DNA of 64,000 nucleotides from Epiperipatus broadwayi (GCA_028023455.1 JAQFVV010012572.1:1924001-1988000); one strand, 5' to 3'; counted from the stretch's first letter, positions 25,474-37,717 are shown. The notes: a model not told the origin generated them from the letters alone. A program made the numbers and translations.

Positions 25474-26310
25474 TGCACTGTCATAAATTTTTCTAAATTT
25501 GTATTTCATTTTTATGGGTTTGACTGTTCATAGATTTGTTTTATATGAAATACGTTGAGTGCATCTGGATGTAGAAATGATTGAGAGATAATTTTGTTAT
25601 GTGGATTGAGTTATACTCTCCTTAATTATTTGCTTATTAAATCATGAGTGGTTGATATACTTACTTAATTAAGAGCATATGATGAGATAGCTGTATTTTC
25701 TTTTCCTTTTAAAATGAAGTGGCAAATGCCCATTTATTGATAATAAGTTGGTTGAATTCAGCAACATTTGTATCTTTTAAAAAAATTAGTAGATATTTAT
25801 TGAAGAATTATGCTTGAATTTGAAGTCTTAGTTAACCCTCACGTGCATATATGAAAATAACAGTTATTGTTATTTCTCTCTACTTCTTTATTTCGGTGTA
25901 ATTATCATTAAGGAATATATATTGAGTATATCAGATAAATGTTTTATGGCTTTTATAATATGTTTAAAAAAAGATCATTAATTCAATGATTAACTTATTG
26001 CACCATTCGTTCTGCAAGTAAACTAGTAGAAATTATGATTTATAAATGCATTGTGTTTGTAATTTTGTAAAGGTGCACACGCTCGAAGATATGGTAAATA
26101 AAAAAATATTGAGGAAGGACATCATTAAAATTATTAGTTAAATAATTGTCAAATCATATCACATATATTATCAATATCTCATTTATTATCATTATTAACA
26201 ATTCATCCTCCGGTATGAATGTAGTATTAATTTAAGAAATTTTACTTTATCTAAAGAAAGGAAAAATAATAATAAAACTGTCACTTAGATTTATATAACA
26301 AGTATTAACC

Positions 26311-26541
26311 AAGTTTTTGTTACTATAAGGGAAATGTTTACATCATCATCAATTTGTTGTGAAATAATTAAGTTTGTGTTACTATAAGGGAAATGTTTAA
26401 ATCATCATCAATTTGTTGTGAAATAATTAAGTTTGTGTTACTATAAGGGAAATGTTTAAATCATCATCAATTTGTTGGGAAATAATTAAATTTGTGTTAC
26501 TATAAGGGAAATGTTTAAATCATCATCAATTTGTTGTGAAA
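26311..26541. repeat. 59-bp tandem repeat, 4 units
   Basis: Units start at 26,311, 26,370, 26,429 and 26,488, each of the form AAGTTTGTGTTACTATAAGG followed by GAAATGTTTAAATCATCATC. The units are nearly identical, differing by only a few bases in total, and the last is shortened. This is a young minisatellite with likely copy-number polymorphism. Confidence 0.93.
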
Positions 26542-26544
26542 TAT

Positions 26545-28190
26545 TTTTATTTATTTTTGTTTTATAATAAATGTTTTGCTGAAATAAGATCCAATCTGAA
26601 TTGTTTTATTATGTGCATTCGATTGTCCATTTTCCACACACACATATGCTTAACATAATATAATTATAGAATTTATGGATTTGTTAGTATAAGTCAATTA
26701 TTTAAACATTCCAGAGTTAACAGATCTTAACACTGCAGTGCCAAAAATATGTTTTATTTTGCTTAGAATAGATGGTGATGTAGGGCAAAAAGGTACCCAA
26801 TCCTCCTCATTATCTATACTTTATTTAGTGTAATGATTATTAATTTCACAATAGTCCTTATTACTTAATAGATGCTTATAATATAATTGAATCAGTATTA
26901 TAGAATTGTTATTTATAAATGTTTCTATCATCCTATTTGCATCCTATATGACTACCATACACTATAACCCCAACTGAGCTAAGTCATAGAGTAATATCAA
27001 CATAAGAATCTTATTAGTAAGTAGAAAAGCAATTTCAGTTATAAACTTATTCTATCTTGTACAGAATTGGGGCCTGGACATTTATTTGTACATAAAGTGA
27101 AATAGGTGAAGAAAGCAGAGGTTACAATATATATACTAATAACCCATCAGATGCAAAAATCATGAATGGCATTCCAAATTTTTTTTTTTTAAAAAATTAA
27201 ATTAAAAATGCAGACTTGTGGAATTATTAAAGAGCAAATTGAAAATTTTTTTTTAATAATTGTTAGAATTCTGACGCTTTCCATTGTTCAATTCCTATTG
27301 AAGAAGTGTTTTATTTATTTTTGAAAATCATTTTTCAAATAATATAAAATAATTAATAATGCTAATACTTTATTTTGCATATTTTAAGTTATTGTCAGCT
27401 ATTTATTTTTTAGGAAATGTTTAGTTTTAAATTCTAATTTACATAATTTATGTGTATTACATTTTTAAAAGTATATATATAATTTTATTACAATTTCACT
27501 TTTTTTTAATATTATTTTTCCCTGTATGTATTTTATCAACTGAAGAGCAGTTAAAACATTAAAGTAACTTTTTACATTATTTATCTTATGAGCATATGTT
27601 TTTAATTAGACTAAATAATCTTACTGTAGTTATCTCTATGTTTAATTTGACAAAATAGCTTTATTGTAGACATCCTTTATATGTTAATTAGATTTGTTTG
27701 TGTTAATGGGAATAAGCAGATTTTTTCTTGATGCAAATTAATAAGGTATAAAATTTTTAAAAAGATTCAGAATAAGATAAAAGTAAAGGGAACTAAGAAA
27801 AACAAACCCGTAATACTATCACAGAGATTTAATCAATGAGTAATCATATATATCCATCATCAATTGATTTTAAAATGCTTTGATCTTATTTAAAAAAAAA
27901 AAAAAGGTGACACTTGTTTACCATGAGTAGCAATTTGTATAAATTGGGATATGTCTTATTGTAATAAGATATTACTAGAAAGATATTAGGCAGAACCATA
28001 TGCTATTCCATTTTCTCCAAAGCATCATACTTCTTGTAATAAATTTAATAAATCAACAATGCAATTCTCATATTGTTTTTAGTGTATGCATAAAAACGAT
28101 CTCATTAAATGGACCAACATTATCAAATTCTTTAGGTAATAAGTTTGAGTTGAAAAAATAGCTAAGGATACACAAATTGTCAAATATATA
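26545..28190. other. AT-rich DNA, nothing recognised
   Basis: No host exon, RNA gene or transposon was found. It contains A/T homopolymers. Confidence 0.5.
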
Positions 28191-28360
28191 AAATATGCTT
28201 TTATTTTGTGTTTTCCTGAAGGTTTGTGTTGATGGTATTCTAGTTGTATTTTTATATGGACTATTTCCATTATGTAATATGAGTATTGAACGTTTCGAGA
28301 GTTATTATTCTCCCCTCTTCTTCAGGTATTGCTGGCCTGACCAGTGACACTACTAGCATG

Positions 28361-28436
28361 GGATTCGAACCTGGACCCTTAGATTCTTGAATATTGAATT
28401 TTAAGCTAACCCTCTAACCAACTGAGCCATCCTGCG
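28361..28436 (-). promoter_or_regulatory. tRNA-like segment with A and B boxes in PLE end
   Basis: The minus strand reads GATGGCTCAGTTGGTTAGAG (a perfect tRNA D-arm/A-box form) and 40 nt later GGTTCGAATCC (perfect B box). A full cloverleaf does not form, so it is not a tRNA gene. The right arm has a decayed counterpart near 29,288-29,365 (ATGACTCAGTTGCTTAGAG and GGTTTGAGACC). It may act as an internal Pol III-type promoter or be a captured tRNA/SINE head. Confidence 0.55.
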
Positions 28437-28664
28437 AAAGGCAACAGTCAGTAGAAATTTCATGTACTTATCTATGAGGTTCCTCCTGATTTCTCCACTT
28501 TTTCCTAAGAGCAAAGTTGATTAATGGTTTCCATATATTATGTATAGTTACACTAGGTTAGCTTATGGGATTTTTTGTCATTGTCATGTGAGCAGCTTCT
28601 TTAAATTTTCTTCTTTGTTCAGAAATCAGCGATTTGGAAAAAAGATTTATATAAAACAAACTCT

Positions 28665-29170
28665 TATGAAAAATGGTTACCCGTCACCTGTTATTAGGAA
28701 AACATTAAATAGACTACAAAAAAACTATCAAGAGAAAAGACAATTATTGGTACTGTAGTGTACCCATACATACCAAAAATAGCAGACAAATTAAGGAAAA
28801 TCTGCAATCAGTATAACACCAGAATAGCTTTCCAGAGCCATACCACACTATGAGGAATTCTAACATGTACAAAGCCTAAACTTGAAATGCAGGAAAGAAA
28901 AAAACTGCATATATTAAATACCATGTGAATGTGGAAGAACATATATTGGTGAGACCAGTCGTCCCATTGAAAAGCATTTGCAAGAATACAAACTGATGAT
29001 TAGAAGAGAGAAAACAGATATGTCTAAGGTAGCAGACCAAGTATATACCAATAAACATATGTTCAATTGAGAAAATACAAAAATATTGGATAGAGAAGAA
29101 AGGGTAAAAAGAAGAAAATTTAAAGAAGCTGCTCACATGACAATGGCAATAAAATCCCATAAGCCAACCT
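28665..29170 (+). pseudogene. PLE GIY-YIG endonuclease region
   Basis: After an RT-tail stretch (KNGYPSPVIRKTLNR), the plus strand reads IPCECGRTYIGETSRPIEK (28,918-28,974) and HLQEYKLMIRREKTDMSKVA. C.CG.TYIGET.R is the PLE type of GIY-YIG motif (here TYIG), with the conserved Arg and a downstream H/Y of the nuclease fold. As known for PLEs, this C-terminal endonuclease nicks the target. A linker NTKILDREERVKRRKFKEAA follows. In-frame stops occur at several places. Confidence 0.75.
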
Positions 29171-29369
29171 AGTGTGACTATACATAATATATGGAAACCA
29201 CTAATCAACTTTGCTCATAGGAAAAAGTGGAGAAATCAGGAGGAACCTCATAAGTATATGAAATTTCTACTGACTGTTGCCTTTCGCAGGATGACTCAGT
29301 TGCTTAGAGCATTAGCTTTAAAATTCAATATTCAAGAATCTAAGAATCCAGGTTTGAGACCAGCAACAT

Positions 29370-29408
29370 CTGAAGAAGAGAGGAGAATAATACCTCTCGA
29401 AACATTGT
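29370..29408 (+). ncRNA. Hammerhead-like remnant in PLE right end
   Basis: CTGAAGA plus one extra A is followed by a perfect 6-bp helix GAGAGG/CCTCTC and then GAAAC, the order of hammerhead core, helix II and GAAA. The extra base and the lack of a clear cleavage triplet argue against activity. The inverted copy (28,291-28,327, minus) has GAAACGTTC, with palindromic AACGTT then C, but a poorer helix II. Confidence 0.35.
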
Positions 29409-29944
29409 GCAAATACTAACCTGCTTGATGTGTTATTACTAACAGTTGAATGTATTTGGAATATTTAAATAAAGTTAAATTTTTCTAACGACATTCAATA
29501 CTCATATTAGATGATGGAAATAGTCCAATATAAAAATGCTTTTATTTTATGTGTTAAATAAAATTACAAACGACATCAAAGTTAGATGTTAAAAAATAAA
29601 GTTAAATAAGATATTTTTCTGTACTTTTACATGCTTAACATAAAAGAATGCAAATTTAAATTAAAAAAACAAAAACAAGTTTCAGCTCAGCAAGCAGACC
29701 ATTTATAAATAACTGCAAATTACAAGATCTGTAAAAGAATTGATGAATTTCAGTAAAAAATAATTTAGTACAGCCATCTTACTTTTGTGCAAAAAATGAA
29801 AAGCTTGGGCCAGTTAAGATTTGCAAATGAAAGACATAGAAGTGTAGATAAACTAGATAAAGTTCAATGATATAATTTTTGGTTAAATTGATTATTTTTG
29901 TTAGTTTACTACATATTGAACATATTAAGCAAAAAATAATAATA

Positions 29945-32900
29945 TAGTGGTAGTGTTTGGGGATGCATACTTCGACCGCGAGGCGACACTGCAGCACCAC
30001 CAAGAAGCCTGCAAGTGATAAATTTATATCCAAAAACGGCTGAAATCGATAGAAAATTAAAATGCCTAAGGCAAAACATCAAAAATAAATACAAGTCCAA
30101 GTAAAAAATTTAACCTGAGGCAAGACATCAAAAGTAAGTAAAAAATCAAGTGAAATAATATGTAAATTTTAAGCTCAAAAATAAGTAAAATACAAAAATA
30201 AGAAAACTCAATGAAATACAAAACAGAAAAACTTTAACGGTAAATGTCAAAAAAGTTAACAGTGGCTAAAGCAAAACATCAAAAGTAAGTAAAAAAAAAA
30301 AAAACACAAGTAAAAAATTTAGCCTGAGGCAAGACATCAAAAGTAAGTAAAAAATCAAATAATACAAAAATTTTAAGCTCAAAAATAAGTAAAATACAAA
30401 AAAAAAACCCCAAGAAACCTCTATGAAATTCGAAACAGAAAAACTTTTAAATGACAAAAAAGTTAACAATGGTGGGAGCTACAAAAACAGAATTTCATCA
30501 ATATTTAGATTTCAACATTTGCAAATATGCATTTGTGATCAGATTCCAAAGCAGCGATTTATATAAACTAAAAATAACATTACAAGAGAGCTTCTAATTG
30601 TCTCACAAAAATTAATTATTCTCTGCTTTGAAATTATGGCATATCATTTAAATTCATCAATAATTAAAAAATATAAAGCAATAGCAACATTACACAGAAA
30701 CTTATATTATCAATTTCCTTCCAGGCATTTGTAGTAGGCACTTGGATGTTTGCAGCATAAACATCCATTAAAAAAAACATTATTTTGATTTAGAGAACAT
30801 ATTGCAGCTCACAGTGGTTATTTGGTGGTTTAAAAAATACGACAAAGATGGCAGAAATGAACAGCAGGCTTGAGCAAACAATTATAGTTCTGCAAAAAAT
30901 AGGCAAAAAAAAAGGTTCAAATTTTTAGGCTTTCGATGCAAAATTATTTAGAGAAGCTTTTTTTCAAACAGATTGCAGGACACTTAAATAATAACTGCAC
31001 ATTTTTAGAGAACAAAATTTAACAGACTTAAATAGTAACAGCAGATTAAACAATGGTGGTTATTTGGTTTAAAAAAATACAACAAAGATGGCACAAATTA
31101 ACAGCAGATTACAATTAACAAACAATTATAGTTCTGCAAAAAAATAGCAAAAAGGTTCAAATTTTTATCATTTTGAGTAAAAAAAAGATTGCCGAAAAAA
31201 TACTACTCATATTTCAGCGCAGCAATTTGAAATGTTGCCTGAAAGTTTGATAATGTTTAATGTAGTATTCATCTGCGTAAAAAAAAAAATCCATATTAAC
31301 GCTGTCAAAAAATAAAAATAATCCCAATAACTTTTACTTCTAGCAGTACAAAATAAATAATACGTCATAATAAAACTAAGCAGGTATTTCAAAAGGCTAT
31401 TTCAATTACATTTTGATTAAATTTGTCGGCTTTGGAAATTATATTTTTCATGTGAAAAGTCTATTACATCACATTTCATTTTGAAAGTACAAACTGTGAC
31501 ATGTAATATATTACTGTGCGATTATATTTCTCTTTTTAAATCTTTAATTGGTATATGTGTATAGATTTAATTCCGTATTTTCCTAAGAATCTCATATAAC
31601 ATATTTATATAATGAAAGTTTACATGACTATTTACCAGTTTCTAACTTTTGCGTGTCAGTTAAATGTTAATTTTAAAAATAAATTTTGGGTATTCAGAGT
31701 GAAAGTAAATGCAATCTTTGCAGCGCCATTTTCCATTCACGTGAAAGTTAAGAAGTTTAACAATAGACAGCTAAATTTTATAATTTTAAAGAAGTTATAA
31801 AAGCTAATGAATTTTTAATTAATTTTGTTTTTCGATAGCTAATGGATTTTTATGCTGCAAATAATCTTTTTCTATTGTTAAACTTTACTTAGCTCAACAA
31901 AGGCAATTCATGTGAATGGAAAATGGTTCTGCAAATATTGCATTTACTTTCACTCTAAATACCCAAAATTTATTTTTAAAATTAACATTTTAACCTACAC
32001 GCAAAAGTTAGAAACTGGTAAATAGTCATGTAAACATTTCATTATATAAGTATGTTATATGAGATTCTTAGGAAAACACTAAATTAAATCTATACACATA
32101 TACCAATTAAAGATTTAAAAAGAGAAATATATTAAACGTCACAGTTTGTACTTTCAAAATGAAATGTGAAGTAATAGACTTTTCACATGAAAAATATAAT
32201 TTCCAAAGCCGACAAATTTAATCAAAATGTAATTGAACTAGGCTTTTGAAATATCTGCTTAGTTTTATTATGACATATTATTTATTTTGTACTGCTAGAA
32301 ATAGAAGTTGTTGGGATTATTTTTATTTTTTGACAGGGTTAATATGGATTTTTTTTTTTTACGCAGATGAATACAACATTAAACATGCTCAAACTTTCAG
32401 CAACATTTCAAAATCCCATGCTGAAATATCAGTAGCATCTTTTCGGAAATCTTTTTTTACTCAAAATGATAAAAATTTGAACCTTCTTTTTGCTATTTTT
32501 GCGGAACTATAATTGTTTGCTAGTTGTAATCTGCTGTTAATTTGTGCCATCTTTGTTATTTTTTAAACCAAATAACCACTGTTATTTAATCTGCTGTTAC
32601 TATTTTAAGTCTGTTCTTTAAAAATGGTGCAGTTATTATTTAAGTGTCTTGCAATCTGTTTAAAAAAAAGTTTCTCTAAATAATTTTGCTCCAATAAGCT
32701 TCAAAATTTGAATGTTTCTCTAAATAACTTTGCATCGAAAACCACTGTGTGCTGCAATCTGTTTTCTAAATCAAAATAATAACATTCTTTTTAATGGATT
32801 TTTATGCTGCAAATATCCAAGTGCCTATTACAAATGCCTGGAAGAAAATTGGTAATATGATTTTTTGTATAATGTTGCTATTGCTTTATATGTTTTAATT

Positions 32901-33345
32901 ATTGACGAATTTAATTTCAAAGAAGAGAATAATTAATTTTATAAATTTTTGGGAGACAATTAGAAGCTCTCGTGTAATGTTATTTTTAGTTTATATAAAT
33001 CGCTACTTTGTAATCTGATCGCAGGTGCATATTTGCAAATGTTGAAATCTAAATATTCATAGCATTTTCTTTTTTTTTTTTTTTTTTTGTAATTTGTATT
33101 TTACTTATTTTTGAGCTTAAAATTTACGTATTATTTCACTTGATTTTTTACTTACTTTTGATGTCTTGCCTTAGGCTAAAAATTTTACTTGGGTTTTTGC
33201 TTATTTTTGATGTTTTGCCTTAGGCATTTTAATTTTCCGTCGATTTCAGCCGTTTTGGGATATAAATTTATCACTTGCAGGCTTCTTGGTAGTACTGCAA
33301 TGTCGCCTAGCGGCCACAGTACGCATCACAGAACACTACCCACAT
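29945..33345. mobile_element. 3.4-kb foldback element, two long inverted arms
   Basis: The left arm (29,945-31,766) and right arm (31,872-33,345) are inverted copies of each other; the loop is about 105 bp. Termini share GGTAGTGTT and the subterminal block AGGCGACA.TGCAG, AAGAAGCCTGCAAGTGATAAA. The arms match over nearly all their length; e.g. the same 20 or so residues MKYLLSFIMTYYLFCTAR are readable from both arms in opposite directions, which reflects the duplication and not a gene. The left arm is longer because of an internal tandem duplication. No transposase, and no unambiguous target duplication, was seen. It would form a very long hairpin if single-stranded or transcribed. Confidence 0.85.
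30060..30478. repeat. About 205-bp tandem duplication inside foldback left arm
   Basis: Two successive blocks share GGCAAGACATCAAAAGTAAG, TTTAAGCTCAAAAATAAG and GAAACAGAAAAACTTT, ending in AAAAAAGTTAACA(G/A)TGG. The right arm has no second full unit, so the duplication arose after, or independently of, the inverted arm. Confidence 0.7.
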
Positions 33346-33761
33346 AGCTTAATAGCCAGATAAGAATTACATCAAAAATTTAAGCTTAATTAAAACCTAT
33401 TCATTATTACAACCGTATAATGAAGACAAGCATTCAACGTAATGTTAACGGGAATCTATGCAGTCTACACATATGCATTTTACACTATCGTTTACATCGT
33501 TTTTTCAGCTTTCCATAAAGGTAAGTTTTATTTTACTATGATAAAAAATACAAATTTTATGATGATTTTTGTGATCAAGTAAATTGAATTTTTTTGTCTT
33601 TCTCTCATTTTTTTCATAGTTACTGGAAAAGATTTCACCCTGAAAAATACATCGGCAAAAAGTTTTATTTTTTCAGATGTATTTTGAAGACAACATTATG
33701 GGGGGCCTAATGGTAAGTATTTATTTTTCTATATTTTTTATTATAATTTAATTTTTATTTA

Positions 33762-34385
33762 TTTTTTAATTATTATTTATATATATATTTGATAAAAAAT
33801 ATATGAAAAAATTATTATTGACACTAACATAAAAAAAAGAAAAGATCGTGATTGTATGCATTTTTTGCTATGATATGAACTCGGCTCCAGTATTTGAATT
33901 AGATGATATGAGACAAAACATATTTTGAAAATATTATGACCTGATTTAGAAATTTTTATAATATCTTGTCTGCATTTTAATAATAATAAAAATACGTAAA
34001 TGCGAAAAGTAACGATTTTGTCAGTACATAAACTTAGGCTGATTATATATACTATTGCAATATAAATTTCAAAGCTGCATATTTTTTAATTATTATTTTA
34101 CTCATATATAGATGTATTTGACCAAAAATGTACAAAAAAAATTATTATTGAAATAGACATTAAAAAAAATAGCTCATGATTGTTTACATTTATATTGTGA
34201 ATTATCTGCATTTTTTGATATGATGTGGAGGAGGGTTGGGGCAAAGTATTTGAATTAGATGATATGAGATAAAGATAAACATATTTTGAAAATATGACCC
34301 GATTTATATTTTTCTATATCTTGTCTGCATTTTAATAATAAAAATACGCAAATATTAAAAATAAAGATTTTGACAGTATATATAT
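33762..34385. repeat. Diverged tandem duplication, about 320-bp unit
   Basis: Copies begin at 33,762 and 34,082. Shared blocks, in order, are TTTTTTAATTATTATTT, AAAATTATTATTGA, GTATTTGAATTAGATGATAT, ATATTTTGAAAATAT and CTTGTCTGCATTTTAATAAT. Divergence and indels show it is older than the 319-bp duplication at 24.8 kb. Confidence 0.8.
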
Positions 34386-34389
34386 GAAC

Positions 34390-35880
34390 TACTAACTTAT
34401 GTATCTTAATTAAGCTTAACTCTATAATGAAGTTAGTATTTAATTCACTTTTTATTTTATTTTGTATATAGTGACTATTTTAGTAGTACTTTTTAATAAT
34501 TTATAAACTGTATTGAAATTCTTTATTATAATATTTTATACTAATTATTGATCAATATTAACTACTTGTTATAAAGGATGTTATTAGGAATGACATATAC
34601 ATTACAAATCCCTGTATGGAAATACATTTTGAAGGGCTACTGAGAAAAATGAAAGGTACTAATGTCTTTATTATATGAAGTGTTCAAGTGATGGATTACC
34701 TTAGGTAAGTGTTATTATATACTAATTTTTTAGAAATTTTATAATGAATGCAACTAATCTACTAACAAAAATATAATTTTAATTTGTATACATGATAATT
34801 TAGAATTTATGAAATAATATGAAAATAATTATTAGAAATATTAACTTTTATTCTTTTTTTTATTACTTTGAATATCAATGACTATTTTATTCAGTTTAAT
34901 TATATTCTTTGGTGTTTGATCTTTAAAATAATATATATTATGTCATTTTTTAGTAATACAAACATATATTATAAAATTTGTGGCTTAACATAATTTTTTA
35001 AATATTCAATGTATCAGTTAAGTAGCCAGATTCATAAATCAGAAACTCTTCAGTTTATTCTCATTTTTGATAGCAAAATGGTCAGGAAAGCTTTACAAGT
35101 TTGAAATATTCAGAAGACACATTTTTGTCTATCATAAGTTGTCAAAAAAAAAAAAAAACTTTAATCTTCAAATAAATTGAGGATATAGAAAATATTAATG
35201 CTTTAAAAATAATAGAAACTTTACTAGTAAAGCAATTATTAAAACATATGCAGGGCATCTTCCAACTTCACGAAGAAAGTTGAAGATTGCAAAGAGGAGC
35301 CAATTTATGGGATGTCCATGAAATGGCTCATAAAATAAAACATGTAAAGATGCAAGTAATTCTTTAAAACTGTTACTGTTAACTAAATAATTTCTAAAAG
35401 CAATCGCTCCAGAATCCAATTTTGCAAATTGTGAGAATTATTGTTGAAATCTATAAAGCAGAGATTGGAAAGATCCAATTCTCAGGTCTTGTACAACCCG
35501 CAAAGCCATTTTGACCAGCCAGCTAAGGCAACCGCAAACAGAACTTGAAATTTAATAAATCTAGTAGCTTTTTTCACACTAACAAAAATTTATCTTGTGT
35601 GACACAATATGCGGAAAAGATCTTAAGAGTCAGTGATATGAACACTGAATAAGTTCCAAATTTAGAATCCAGGATTAGAACAGTGATCAAAATAAATCTC
35701 GCTGCTGGCTACACATACTAGTTAGCTATTAAAATTTAAGTGATGTAACATTCTATAAATGGCAACTACAAAGCAAAATAATCTCATCTCTGAGAATATA
35801 TACTGCATGGTTATTAAAGTTTAAGTATTGTTAAATCCTACTAAAGATGACAATGAAAAAAAAAGTTGATGCAGATTGTC
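34390..35880. other. AT-rich DNA, possible 5' part of the adjacent hAT
   Basis: No gene was identified. The stretch 35,195-35,870 is less AT-rich and may be hAT element 5' sequence, but no matching left terminal repeat was found. A 74-codon minus-strand frame (35,195-35,419) has no family motif. Confidence 0.4.
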
Positions 35881-35889
35881 GATCTTTAT

Positions 35890-37584
35890 AACAGAAATGG
35901 ACTTAAGGCAAACTTGTGTGCTAGTTTGTAGTGATGCATTAGCAGTAATAAAAAAAAAATGATCTAAAGCATCATTACAGCTCAAAACATGCTGAATTCA
36001 ATGAATTGGGGCCCACTTATGTCTAAATAAAATCAATTTTCTTCAGCAGAGTTTAAAATCACAACAAAAACTTTCACTGGACCTTACTGTAACAGAGACA
36101 TCATTACTCAGATGAGTTATGTAATGAGAAAATTAATCACGAAAAAGTTGAGGCCTCATGTAGAAGGAAAGTTTGTAAAAGAGTACATGGATGGTTGCTG
36201 CGGACTTATTAGTATCAGATAAAGTAAAATTGTTTCATATTGTTAGTTTATCTCAGATAACAGTCTCAGATAAGATTACTGACTTAGCACAAGATATTAA
36301 AAAAACTCTGAAGCATTCTGCAAGAGATTTCAAATTTTTCTTTCTAGCTTATGATGAGACAAGACATAAATACTGTCCAACAAGCCCTTTTTGTTCAGAT
36401 GAATAACTGCAGAGTTTGATATATGAGAAGAGCTACTACCATTGGAACATGCATAAAATGACAAAAGGTGAGAATTTGTTTGAGAGCTTTGCTTAATCAA
36501 TTAAAAAAACTCGAGCTAACATACAAAAAGTGGCCTTAGTAGGGATACAGCTCCAGCCATGATTGGCTTTAAAAAATGATTAATTGTTTTTGTCAATAAA
36601 GAAATTAATCAACTCAGTCTTGATCCAAGTGATTTAATCATTGTGCACTAATAAAGTCTCTGTGCAGTCATTGTAATTCAACAATGTGACGTCAACAGTA
36701 GTGTCATGCATAAATTTTATTAAAAGCAGAGGATTTAACAGCTTCCAATTTAAGGAGTTACTGATGATCTTGATTCAGAATATGATGATCTTATTTATCA
36801 CTATGAAGTACAATGGCTCAGTTGCAAGAACATGCTCTTGAGATTTTACAAATTTCACGGAGATGAAGGGAAATTCTGTTAGGAAATTCAGTAATAGCAA
36901 GTTGCTATGTGATTTACCGTTCACAGTAGACATTACCTAATATCTCACAGAGCTAAACATCAACATACAGAACCCCAATCAGCTTCTCAGCTCCTTGCTT
37001 TTAAACATGAAGTACAACTTGAAAAGAATAATACAGTGCATTTTCCAACTCTTGAAAAGCAAAGATCTTGTATAACACTTGAATATGAAAAGTAAACAAA
37101 TGGAATTAAATATCTTTGTTACATCATTCAATGTGGTACCAATTGATGTGTCTCATAACTTGCATAATGGAATTATTCAGCTGCAAAACGATGATGAACT
37201 GAAAGATAGCTATCAATATCCCACTGCTTGAGCTCTATAAACATAACATCAGCAATGAATTTCCCACTTTGATGAGACATGCATTAAATATGCATCTATG
37301 TTTAGAACAACTTATTGCTGTAATTCTTTTCAAAACTTAGCATTGCAAAGAGTCAACTGCGCTCCAGACTGACTAACACAAATCTGAAAAAGCAATTATG
37401 TGTATCAACATCATTAATATCAGCTAACAATACACACCTCACCAAAGAGAATAAGTTTCAGCCATCACATAAGATTATTAAATATAGCAGGCTAATTTTT
37501 AAATTTATAATTTTGTATGGTCAATGAATTATATTATAAATTATTCAAATGGCCTTTGGCAGAAAAAAGATTTCCCATCCCTCA
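35890..37584 (+). pseudogene. hAT-superfamily transposase pseudogene (BED finger, ZBED/GTF2IRD2-like)
   Basis: Read across several frameshifts, the plus strand gives a BED-type zinc finger (CVLVCSDALAVIKK then HYSSKHAEFNEL), a central domain (KVKLFHIVSLSQITVSDKI, LSRDTAPAMIG, LDSEYDDLIYHYEVQWLS), and the C-terminal hAT dimerisation region (FFSKLSIAKSQLRSRLTN then L). The D of LAYDE and the SRDTAPAMIG block correspond to the catalytic core region of these transposases. Domain order and spacing match domesticated GTF2IRD2/ZBED-like proteins, but stops and shifts show a dead transposon. The right end TTTCCCATCCCTCA (about 37,571-37,584) reads as a CAGGGGTGGGCAAA-type hAT terminal repeat in reverse. 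Confidence 0.75.
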
Positions 37585-37717
37585 TATAGAGGAAGAAAGA
37601 TTTAAAGAATTATTTCACTGCCTTGTTATAAATAAATATGAAATAACAAATAAAATTTGATATTGTAATTCAAAATTGTATATATATATATTGTTTGATT
37701 CATCTAGAACCCCATTA

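Larger units (their letters stand above)
28195..29545 (+). mobile_element. Penelope-like element relic with inverted ends
   Basis: The left arm (28,195-28,625) is inverted relative to the right end (29,105-29,545). The paired landmarks are AAATGCTTTTATTTT(A/G)TG, GGA(C/A)TATTTCCAT-like, ATGAGTATTGAA, CGTTTCGAGAG, a tRNA-like segment and GCTGCTCACATGACA. Between the arms lies the C-terminal end of a PLE protein (28,640-29,170, plus strand). A coding part flanked by an inverted, truncated copy of its own end is typical of PLEs. It is a different family from that at 49.5-51.4 kb. Not active: several stops. Confidence 0.7.

Noticed and set aside
26311-26541. CRISPR-like array
   Set aside because: Units are tandem without unique spacers and the genome is eukaryotic; it is a minisatellite.
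28361-28436. Possible functional tRNA gene
   Set aside because: A and B boxes are good, but acceptor and anticodon stems do not form and the segment is part of a PLE end.
28876-29208. 110-codon minus-strand open frame across the PLE
   Set aside because: It lies antisense to the recognisable GIY-YIG reading and has no motif of its own.
31207-31392. Open frame MKYLLSFIMTYYLFCTAR.. present on the minus strand and again at 32,246-32,512 on the plus strand
   Set aside because: The two copies are explained by the foldback's inverted arms; composition is AT-rich with a homopolymeric F run, and no family or initiation context supports a gene.
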